NCBI GenBank assembly: GCA_015179045.1
Contig: WHUZ01000003.1
Span: forward strand, 372,001 to 436,000
Length of the DNA: 64,000 nt
Direction of reading: 5' to 3'
From: Kalaharituber pfeilii
Lineage: Eukaryota; Ascomycota; Pezizomycetes; Pezizales; Pezizaceae
The translations under genes were made by a program, and so were the position numbers. The notes below the pieces were generated by a model. That model did no database searches, was not told the origin of the DNA, and saw only the letters and a list, made by a program, of their open reading frames with translations. Shown here one piece after another: positions 11,652 through 22,064 of this stretch; within the stretch, counting starts at the first letter, position 1; each line of letters begins with the position of its first letter.

Positions 11652-12900
11652 TCACAGAATGACGTGAAATTTGTAGTTAGGTCCTAACAGGACGCTCGCG
11701 TCGACAGTTGTATTACATGTAAAGCCGTTCTTATTGTAGGCCTCGTATTCCCCCGTGACGTTGAAAACATACCAATCACTGTAGGTTCTCGGCGGAATCA
11801 TTATAACATTGTTCAGTACGGAGGTCGATTCATATTCAACTTTGAACCCTTCTGGGAGCTTGTGTATGTTGAATTTGAGATTATAAGGATCCAAGCATTC
11901 TGTGATGCCCTGTGGATTCGGTTGACAAACACCCTGCTGGTGGTCTAGTTTTGCGTTGATTGTCCAAGGCCCAGTTTCTAACTCATAAGGAAGATTAGTT
12001 GGCAACGGCCCCGAATATGGTGCTGTGGTCGATTCTTCTGTGACACTACTTATGGCTTTAATTCTAACACCCGGCTTTATACAAATACAGAAAGGAGACT
12101 TACGTGGGAATGTTTTTATCCATATCATTGCCTGTATTCTCACGAGTCTTGAGGATTGAGCCCATAACTCCACCGACAATAGCTCCAATTGTGAGGAGAA
12201 TAACAAATGCCAACACACCCAGAAATATTTTAGGCTTCAAGCCACAACAAAGCTTCCTTTTGCTGGTTTGAGACCCTTTAGAGAGGGGTTTCTCTACATT
12301 CACATGACTTGTGTAATATATCTGGTATTGACCTTCTGACGCCATTGCTTCATGGCCATAGAAGCTTGGAGTTCTGTGGAGAGCTCCAAAGACACTTGAA
12401 TATTGAGTGGCCACAGAGTTGCTCCGCGTGTTGTTGAAGCTGAGGTCGAAGTTATCATGCCTGGGCCCGGCAACCTGAGTACTCGTTTGAAATTTCTCAG
12501 CAGGCGCTGGTCCGTTATTTTGCTTTGCAGTTCGTGGTGCCCCAATTTCCCTATGCCCGGGTGCTGCATCTAAGGGTGAGATTCCGGAGGATTGGCTGCT
12601 TTTTCTTCTACAATTGTTGGGGCCCAACTCACCAGCCAGCTGACTGGTGAACATTTCATTCAGTGAACCAACATTAGGCACCTTTGGCCCAGCATAGCCG
12701 TTTTCACTCTGCCCAGTTGAGCGAACTATTGTTAGCAAAGCTATTCAAAACGAAATAAGACCTCTTGAGAACACAACTCTGCTTTTAACTGTGAGAGACA
12801 TTTATTCTGCAGAGGGCAAAGGTGATAGGCTTACATTGTAGTCTGAAACAAGAAAGTTCTCCTGAGAGCTCGTCGTGCTCCTGTCCTTGTGTCGAACCAT
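11652..12900 (-). CDS. Single-pass membrane protein with disordered N-terminus and extracytoplasmic domain
   Basis: Three-exon model: 12900-12835, 12708-12104, 12045-11652, giving 354 residues. Intron 1 has donor GTAAGC and a CTAAC branch at 12735-12731. Acceptor CAG at 12709 keeps the ATG-initiated frame; the nearer TAG at 12726 is only 6 nt from the branch and breaks this frame. Intron 2 is GTAAGT to TAG at 12046, with AAG at 12049 as an alternative. Residues 1-180 are Ser/Pro/Asn-rich and probably disordered. Residues about 183-205 form one hydrophobic helix (IFLGVLAFVILLTIGAIVGG) preceded by KRKLCCGLKPK, so the N-terminus should be cytoplasmic. The C-terminal ~150 residues contain several Cys and N-glycosylation sequons (NVT, NTT). 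I do not recognise a named family. A cell-surface role is inference. Confidence 0.7.
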
Positions 12901-13161
12901 TGTATCGCGTGAGCTTTTGGCCTGTCTTCTTATATGCCCCGCAGGTCTTGTAGCTAGTGTAACAACTAAAATATCTTGAACAGGCGGAAGACACTGTATG
13001 CAGTCGATCTCTGAAATTGGTTTGTTGCTGCAAAGAATAGCCGTACGTATACTAAGGGCCTCTTTGAGCCAATTGCTTTGAGAATAAGGATGATTTTGAC
13101 TTCGTGATTGCACGATAGAAGTATCATCAAAGGTAGAACGGCGTTAAATATGCCGAGAGGG

Positions 13162-13176
13162 CTGGTTACGAGACTA
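13162..13176 (+). repeat. Dispersed motif copy CTGGTTACGAGACTA
   Basis: Identical 15-mer also at 38159-38173. It forms the right half of the imperfect palindrome seen at 14644-14665. Confidence 0.6.
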
Positions 13177-14643
13177 CCGAGAGGGCACTGTGTTGGAGGG
13201 GGAGAATGTGACTGCGGCTGGTGGGAGGGTAGACCAATAACCTGGAACATTGTGCACAAAATCTGTTTCGGCCAAAAATGGAAGTGAAAGTGGGTTGTCT
13301 GAGGCCCACAGGCCTAAGTGGAACCACAGCCCCATTACCAGCCACAGTGCCATCCAGGCCTGCAGTACTTAATTATGGATGAGACTGGCAAACGTGCATG
13401 TACTTGCACATTTGTGATAAATACTAGTATTTACTGATACGCCATAGTCCATAGAGGGCCCAAGACTGCACGTGCACCTACTGCTTCAAGTAAGTACTTG
13501 TACATGAGTAGCCTGCAGCAACACTTGACATAAACTCGTAACCAGCTCGAGATCAATGATCATACTCTATAGTATGATACCGGAGGCATATATAGCCCCG
13601 TCAGCTGACACGAGATTACCCGTTAGTCCGCCTCTCACAGCTGCAGTCAACTTTCGCATGAGCGTCCTCTTGAAGCCTCATAACGTGCTCCTCAGGCCCG
13701 AATCTACAACTGCAAAATTCCTGTAATCTGGCTGACCTGGAATGCAATTCCTGAGTGATGGCCACGCCCTAGGGCAACTGAAGAAATGCAAACTAGCACC
13801 GGCTGAATTCAGGGCAACCAGCATGAGAGTAGCAACCACCATAGAATTCAGAAACCTGCAACTATAGCTGGTATGTCTACATAAGATGTACGTGCTCTTG
13901 CCGTAAGTCTGATCACGAGACTACTCTTGAGTTGAGCCGCAAACTTGGCAAACCTGCAGCCGCGCTCAAGAGCTGACTGTTCTCGTGCCGAAATGGCTTA
14001 TATCATCGCATAATCTGGTTCACATACCCCAGCTGTAAGCGCAACTGATATATGTAAATCAAAGTTTCTAGTAGTGGTTCTCACGCCTGGGAACGAGAGT
14101 TATGGGTGGCGGGGCCCACTACAAGTGCGAGAAGATGAAAAAACCTTCGAACTATAGTCTGGCACTAACCGGACTAGAAATAATATATATGAAAGTTGTA
14201 TGAATACGGTTTCGTGTACGTAAATTTATTGATCTCATACACCAATACAAGCTTGCTCGGTAAACCGTCTCACGCGGGACCACCGGGATCGTTCACGATG
14301 AGCCACGTGATCTAGACTTACATCCAGCCTTAACCAGTGAACGTTACCCTGAACTCCCTTCAATCCCAATTCACAATGCAATTAGAATGTGACTGTTAAG
14401 TTATACCCGTCTCATTGAATAGAATAATGCGTATACGACAGTAATTTCAGCTCAAATATGATTGTTTACCGCTTTATCAACTACAAGTGCGTTCCAACTT
14501 GTCACAATCCATTGAAATACGTAGCTTAGGTAGGCAACTAGTCCTCCTTATACAGTGATATAGGTCTTGTTTACGAGAGTAACAGTAATATAAAGATACA
14601 ACCACTGACGCCGATTTACAATTCGGGGAACCACAACTTCAAA

Positions 14644-14665
14644 CTAGTCTCGCAACCAGACTTAG
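14644..14665 (-). repeat. Full imperfect palindrome of the dispersed motif
   Basis: CTAGTCT followed by CGCAACC and then AGACTTAG: the outer arms CTAGTCT/AGACT(T)AG are complementary. Other copies keep one arm and the GGTTGC or GGTTACG centre. Confidence 0.6.
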
Positions 14666-15789
14666 ACCTCAAACCAGGCTTCTGCTTAGTTTCTACGAAG
14701 AGACTAGACTAAATTCAACTATCTCCCACAATTCCAGAGCTCTGGTAATAGTCTCACGTCCTTTGGCGATGCCAGCCATTTCGCGGCCAGTGATAACGCT
14801 TGCTAAGAAGTAGATACTCATGATCAAGTCCAGGGCAAGAGACTACTGCTTTATATGTATGTAATACATGTTTCGCCACCCGTGATGTAAAGTTAGGAAA
14901 CAGGCTCACAGTTCTGTGCTGCATCCACCCAACAACGCACCAGGCTGCCATATTGCCGCATGCACATGTGGAGCCATCGTCCTCCAACCACCATGCCGCA
15001 ATGTAATAGCGCCAATCTGGGGTCCGACATGTTCACAGCGTGCATTCGATCTTCAAGCTCCCGAGGCCCAGGAATCTTAACTTGAAAAGTCACCACGTGC
15101 ATGCGCGGTAGATTATAGTTAAAAGTAAGATCTAGATGTAAATAAATACATACTTACTAGCACTTCGTTGCCGCGAGTTACACCCGGCCCGGGAGCCTAT
15201 TTACTTGCGGTTGCGCGCCCTTTGAGCAGGTCGTGCTAACCAGACAGGCTGTTTTCTACTTGCTTAACTTTCGCTTTATTCGCCTTGACTTCGCGTGTTG
15301 CGTGCACATATTAATCGTATACTACATATAGATAATTTTCCTGCCAGAGCCAGCCTAATGTGGGTACCCATGGATCATATGGGATAACTATGCAGAAGTT
15401 CACCGCCGGCACCTCAAGCTCAAGGGAATCGGGTATGCTGGGCCATATTATGCTGGGCCATATTCAGCAACTGTTCAAGGAGTTTGAGCATAAGTTTAGT
15501 CCTAGCCCTCTATTCTCCTGATCAGCTCAGCTATATGGAAGTCTCACTCGGGCTAGGCTTGAGGTTAGAAACTTGGGCCACCCTATATAGCAAACCGGTT
15601 CTTCTAGAACGCTAACCAAGTACAGGAGAAGCGTGGTATGGCCTGGAAGTGACTGGGGGCCAGGGGAGATGCTACGAAATTGGCATCTTCTGCCAATCGT
15701 AGTATGTATATAAGCGTTGCTTTTTTACAGCCGACTATATATTTCCCCATATATATTGCTCTTTTGCTCCCGCGCTGATCTAGTGGATT

Positions 15790-15904
15790 AAGTACTAGTA
15801 GTGTCCCTGCCATAGGCCAGTAGCCTGTATGTTAGCCTCGTCTCCAGCCTGTATGCGGGGTTACGTGACCCAAAAGAAAAAAAAAAAAAAAAAGTACTAG
15901 TAGT
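15790..15904 (+). mobile_element. A-tailed short retroposon (family 1) with 13-bp TSD
   Basis: An exact 13-bp direct repeat, AAGTACTAGTAGT, lies at 15790-15802 and 15892-15904. Between them is an insert of about 89 bp that begins GTCCCTGCCAT, ends GTATGCGGGGTTACGTGAC, and carries an A-rich tail. Target-site duplication plus 3' A-tail is the hallmark of LINE-mediated retroposition. The 3' core GCGGGGTTACGTGAC recurs near 34825 and, as GCGGGGACACGTGAC, at 37297. Confidence 0.85.
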
Positions 15905-16091
15905 CTCCCGCCAAATGCTAGAACTGGGAGCACTACGTTCTCGTTCTCGTACCCAGACGGGCACTGGATGAAGGCCGAAAATAATAGTTTGCGCATGAGA
16001 ACAGGAACACTAGCATCCTCCGCCATTGTCATGTATGTATTCGAGTCTAGCCCAGGGCTCATAAACGACATCAAGTATATATATATATATG

Positions 16092-16168
16092 TCCTCTAAA
16101 TCTCGCCGTAGCCCCCAGGGCGGCACGAGTAATGATATATAAAAAAAAAAAAAAAAAGTTCCTCTAAA
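16092..16168 (+). mobile_element. Ultra-short A-tailed retroposon (family 2) with 9-bp TSD
   Basis: Direct repeat TCCTCTAAA at 16092-16100 and 16160-16168 encloses about 40 unique bases plus an A17 tail. The unique part starts TCTCGCCGTAGC and ends CACGAGTAATGATATAT. It shares both ends with the insert at 16890-16944. Confidence 0.85.
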
Positions 16169-16832
16169 CATAAGTACCCCCGGTAGCCTTTTGAAACTGT
16201 TTGTACTGGCATCTTCAACTGCTTGACCGCCCTGAGGCCCTATGGCCATACACATTGATACTATACTTACCTCAACCTTCAAATACATAGTAAAGTGTGT
16301 ATTGAGCTTTTTCATCATGAGCTTGAAAGAGCCATTTCGCCCAAAAGCTAGCTATCCTGACCCACATAACTCTGATGCATCCTCCTCTGAAGATACATCT
16401 GACCTCCATCTAGAACTATAATTTCGCTCGTGTAGTAGCGCACGTCGGCTCAGCATTAATTTCTCCACACTTCCCGACGCACATCTAGCACGTATATCTC
16501 AAGCCCAAGTCAAGTTGTCAACTAGAGAATGTACGTATACGTAGGCATGGCATTGCCCTCCAACTCCCCAGGATGTCCTCTGAACCTTCTGCAAAACCCT
16601 CAGATGCTTATAGTCTGGTTGAAGAGCTCAGCAGTGCTAGCGTGCAGAGAAACATTTGCCACTTCATGTCTAACAAGTTGGCGTCGATGGCCATGGCCAG
16701 CGAAAAAAAGCTGTTGTAGTGAGCCCCGAGAGGAGCTAGCTCATATAATAAAATATTTAACCGTTCTCCTAAATCTCATGTTCATTAATTTATGGAATAA
16801 TGTTACTTTTCGACGCCGTATGGTAATCGTAA

Positions 16833-16999
16833 TACAGTCGAATCTCTCATATTGGATCAGCTTGGGACTGCGACTCTTATCAAATATGTCCTCGCCATAG
16901 CTTGTAAGGCGGCATGCGAGTAATGATATAAAAAAAAAAAAAAATTATCAAATATGTTAAGATATCCATAGATGATTTAATATGAGAGGTTCAGCTGTA
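16833..16999. mobile_element. Pogo/Tc1-like MITE, interrupted by a retroposon
   Basis: The left terminus CAGTCGAATCTCTCATATT (16835 on) and the right terminus (reverse complement CAGCTGAACCTCTCATATT, from 16997) form about 19-bp imperfect inverted repeats. Both are bordered by TA, the target of Tc1/mariner/pogo elements. The CAGTCGAACCTC-type terminus resembles fungal pogo/Fot-like ends. No transposase is encoded. Without the nested retroposon and one TSD copy, the element is about 95 bp. Confidence 0.75.
16877..16957 (+). mobile_element. Ultra-short A-tailed retroposon (family 2) with 13-bp TSD, nested in MITE
   Basis: Exact direct repeat TTATCAAATATGT at 16877-16889 and 16945-16957. The insert at 16890-16944 has 41 unique bases starting CCTCGCCATAGC and ending GCGAGTAATGATATA, followed by an A tail. 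Start and end match the copy at 16101-16159, so the element is not randomly 5'-truncated. Confidence 0.9.
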
Positions 17000-17000
17000 C

Positions 17001-19708
17001 TATTTTCGAAATGATATATTCAATGGCTGCAGTGTTTTACGTGTGATGAGTATGGAACCAATTATATAGGGAAGCCTGTTAGGCTACTATTCAGTGGTCA
17101 TAATCATATCACTCAGGTGATCTTCATCCAACCGGATAGTGAATGCAATAACGCCCATGCAGGTCCACACAGGTGGATCCGATGTCCTAGCCAAGTTGCC
17201 GACGTCCAAGTGTAAAGATTCGACTAGTGTTCGTAAAAAACTTTTTCCAATCCTGTTGAGTACAATCATGACAATAAAGGATTGGGCTTTGGAAGCGCCC
17301 CAGCACTTTTGTGATGCTGACGTACAGATTGTAATATTGTTGTCTGGGCCTTAAAGCGTGTAGTGTTAGCTCCTCTGTGACGAGTGCCTGAAACATTCTC
17401 AGCAAAAATCACACTCTCACGCTCACGTGATCGATTTAAAGAACAGTGACAGTAACAATTCATTTTCTGTTTGCAGTGAATAATAATTTTTTCCGAATTA
17501 CAAAAACCTCCCTCAAAGTAGATAACTCCACTGTGATGAAACTGATGTTTTTTTTAAAAGAAATTCAAAAGTAAGAAAATTCCCGGAAAATCTTTTCTTT
17601 CTCAATTTGGGTGTTCTAAGTGGGACGCCTCTTGCTTGATTATGACCTGCCTCACTCCCGTTGTGTAACCAGAATATTCATTATCATGGAGGCATTCGAA
17701 TTTCGCCCTCGATATGTGACCCGGTTGCGGTACTTCATCGAGCGGAAAACTGGCTTCTATCGTATGACTTCGAAGACCCGCCATTGTTGCCTGCTTTTGA
17801 CGGACACGGCCCGTTGCAGACCTTGATTTGTATTTTGACGCATCAGCCACTTTCTCCTTTTTTGGCTTCCGTATTCTTTTCCTCCTTTTGGTATCTCCTA
17901 ACGCCACGCCAAGAGCATTCGTCCCCTTCTCAGACTTTGCTGGCACCTCCCGCCATATCTTCGCTGTGGAACAAGAGGCACCCCACCCAAGCTTGCCAAC
18001 CAGATGCGGATGGATTGTATTTGGTGTAGGCAGATGCACAGGTAGGGAATTGACTGAATACTCTATCGGAATGTGGAAGCTCGGCAGGCATCGGATCGGT
18101 GCGATGTAGGGTTGTAGCGGGTCTTCAAGCAGTCTTCGTTCAATCCGGTAAGTCCCACGCAACTGCATTGGTTGTTAAGTGGTGACGGTTATGATGTTGA
18201 AAAAATGTGCTGATATATGAACCCTTCAGTTCAAAGCTGCGATGGAAACAAAGTGTAAACAAATCACTCCTTCCCAAACCAGAAGTTGACGGTCGCGCCG
18301 TTAGTCCGGTGGTCAACAAGATATTGCAATCTTACCAAAACTCGCGAAGGGATGCAGGAATATATAAGCAAATGAACAAAATCGTGGATATCAAAATAAG
18401 TTAGAGTCAACCTTTTGCCAGCAAGCCCACTTTGGCCGCTATTATAATCATCCCCGTACTGAAACCTGAACTATGCGCCTATAATTCCCCTATCGAACGA
18501 GCAATGAAACCTACTGGGCCTGGAGCAAACAGTGGGAAGGGGATAGAAAAGAAAAAAGTAAGACAAAGGGAAAAAAGAAAATAAAAGAGTGGAGAGGAGA
18601 AGGAAAAAGTTTGAATAGGTCTCTGATTATACTCTGAACGGTATTCCGATTAACTGCTGTTGTGGGGGGTGACAACTCTTTTCTCTATAAATTGGATATG
18701 AACAGTTGTCGAACACTGAACATGCGCATCATACTGACGAATGATATCAGGTTCCTGTCGTACATCACTCGAGAACCCAGTACGTGGTGGCAGATATGAG
18801 GCCCAACGGTTGAGTAAGGCTAGAAATGTCTCATTGTCTGTTGCAGTAGAGAGACAGCTTCGAAGGAGCAAGCCCGCTCTAACTATGAAACCCTAAGTCG
18901 AGACAGTGAGCCCATAGCCCGCATGGAGATATCAGGGTGTGCGAACAGTTTCACTGGGTTGGTATCTGTGAGGTGTATACTTTAAAGGTATCCCCTGTCG
19001 CAGCTTGCATACAACGCTAGAAGACTGAGATAATCATCAAGTCTAGATTGAAATCAAAGATTAGATCCTGTTCGACACGCACCCACCGAGCCCATGAGGC
19101 CAGTGAGCCGCTGGCATACTTAGGTATTTGCTGGCAGCGAGATGTGGCCGGGGAAGCGGGCTGCAGAAGGCCGTGATTATTCTAGAAGGCCTCAAGGGGA
19201 AGGTCGGAATCGAGAGAATGAGCCGCGGCAATCGACGCGAGGAGTTGTGAAGGTGGCTGAAAGCGATTGCACGGCCACGGCCACGGCCACGCTGACGGGG
19301 TGCACGGCGGCAGAGAGGTAACCGACCTCAAGAAGGCCGCCGAGCTGGCAGGCACTGCGGGCATGTGGCGCCGGCTTGCGCCAAGGCCGCTTCTGCCGTC
19401 ACACTCCGGGAACACCAACAGTATGGCTTGCCGGCCTGCGCACGAGAGCGTGAGGCCACCTGTCAGTGCCAGCTAACAAATCAGGCCCACTAGGATGTAC
19501 ATTGGCGGGAATTGACGTGTTCAGGGTAACAGCTTGCGGTAACAGACGCGGCAACAGACGCTTTCTATTCAGCAGTTTATACATGAACATGATCAATGCA
19601 ACCAATGTTTGTGCCACTAAATGATGAGCCAGTTGATAGATTATACCCCTAATATCTAAGAATCCATGGTATCGTTGAAAGGAGAACATTGCGTCTGCGC
19701 CGCAGAAT
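17001..19708. other. Region without supportable gene
   Basis: Contains a 188-codon ATG-initiated open frame (minus 17602-18168) with a Lys/Arg-rich middle but no recognised domain. Other frames across it are also open, so it is probably chance. A GC-rich patch at 19180-19470 includes a GGCCAC triplet repeat near 19270. It also includes the 3' flank of the paraoxonase-like gene. Confidence 0.45.
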
Positions 19709-21187
19709 TTAAAGCTCCTCATGCCCTTTCAACTTGGGCTCCGCTAGCCACCCTCTACCTTCCGTCCTGCCATCACAAACTACTACACCTTTCTCAACTA
19801 AACTTACACCAATGAAGCCCTCGGAGCGATCTCCGCCAAGATTGACTACACTTCCAGTTGACACACCGCCGTATAGTTTCCCATCGTCCCAAAATATAGT
19901 TCTCCACCTCATCTCTTCCCTCCTCAATGGCGCATTAGCAGGATCTGTGGCACGGAGCGACATCTCTTGCTTCCCTTGTTCAGTAGAAAGGTCCCCTTTC
20001 AAGATTTTTGGCAGCAACTCCACGGTCCAGCTGCGCGGCTTTGGTGCAGTTTCGCTGATCATGCTTGTGAAAAATCCTTCAGCTGAGTAAACCCCAGATA
20101 CATAGATCTTCTTATCCTTAGATAGGACAATATTATCCGGCCAAAAAGGGGTTCTTAGGAAGGATTTTGCTTGAAATTTGCGTGGAAATAGTGGGTCATT
20201 ATCGGCCTCAGAATTTTCCTTTGGCTGACTGTCATATTCAAACTCATAGATGCCACTAGTCAAGCTAGCCACCCAAATCTTTTTGCTGTCTTGATCCACC
20301 TCGATACCACTTGGGACCGCTATCCTGGCAACAGACTGGACTCTACTGTTCCTTTCACCGTCCTGATCCTGCGTGAGTGTAACATGCAAAACCTCTCCGA
20401 GGGGCAAACCCAACGCCGCTTCGATGATGACTCCAGGACTCCATTTCCTTGCAAAGTAAAGGTCCGATGTAACAATAAAATGATTCGCGTTTAGTGCAGC
20501 AATCGCATTTGGACTGTTGATACGGGGGTTTGTGATAGTTTGTATATGTTCATATGTACTGGTTTCGACATTGAAATCCAAAACCTCGACCAGTCCAACG
20601 CGATGCGCTTGGTTTGTAACGAGAATTCTGTATATGGGGCCTTCAACATGAATGACGGATAACCCAAGTGGGTGGAAATCCCCAGTAGTTGTCCCGTTCT
20701 CTCCAATCGCGCCTTTAAATGTTAACGGTCGAGGTTCCTCCTCTGGGGTGTCTCTCCAATTCCAAAGATATAATTCCCCTTCCGGCGCCTTGAGGTTGAA
20801 ATCACCAAAGGCGGGAGACCAACCCCTCCGCCCCTTATCGCATGATAGAACTGCCCATGGCGAATCACCTGGAAAAAGCCGAATATCTTCACAATTGATT
20901 AAGATTTCCTTATGGTGCACACTACACGTGGGATTTGTGCAAGCTGATGGTGCGGAAACTCCAAAGAGAGGGGGGCGTTGGGAGAAGAGCTTCCACAAGG
21001 TAGCGAAAGTGAAAAGTGCGCTGAAGAGTGGAAGCAAGTATGGATTACTGTATGGATTACTATTGTGCGATTGACCTTTTGATGAGCAATGGGACACGAA
21101 CTTAAACACAGCTGAAGGGCGCACTCACCGTTTGGCTGCTTGACGCTTGCCTGGCTCCGCTGTTCCCTGTGGCTTCGCTGCGGGCAT
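19709..21187 (-). CDS. Paraoxonase/arylesterase-like beta-propeller, N-terminally membrane anchored
   Basis: Two exons: 21187-21129 (MPAAKPQGTAEPGKRQAAK...) and 21047-19709, joined by donor GTGAGT and a TACAG acceptor (21059 is a phase-compatible alternative); 465 residues. A hydrophobic segment just after the splice (LLPLFSALFTFATLW) is a likely signal anchor. The rest follows serum paraoxonase: CEDI (the Glu-Asp Ca2+ ligands), FHPLGLSV, RILVTNQAHR, SPNAIAALN, HFIVTSDLYF, SGIEVD, FWPDNIVLS. Relative to mammalian PON1, the EDI and DN ligands are kept. The His of NPHG is Leu, the Asp after the Asn in blade three is Ala, and the fourth Asn ligand is Ser. Members hydrolyse lactones or esters. 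Whether this one does is uncertain given the His loss. The upstream region carries a long ATTT repeat. Confidence 0.85.

Positions 21188-22064
<877 letters not shown>

Larger units (their letters stand above)
12901..15789. other. Gene-poor region with dispersed short motifs
   Basis: No gene is supported. The region has many related 13-20 bp words of the TAGTCT...AGACTA type, e.g. at 13162, 14151 and 14644, and a 15-bp tandem duplication (ATGCTGGGCCATATT, twice) at 15434-15463, just past the middle of the stretch's right end. Two overlapping open frames at 14754-15102 (minus) are not recognisable. Confidence 0.5.

Noticed and set aside
14754..15102. Overlapping minus-strand frames with several Cys and Met residues
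   Set aside because: No recognisable domain, no splice pair linking them, and set among dispersed repeats.
17602..18168. 188-codon minus-strand frame with a basic segment
   Set aside because: Two opposite-strand frames are also open over most of it, so it is a stop-poor region. No homology was recognised, and roughly one such ORF is expected by chance.
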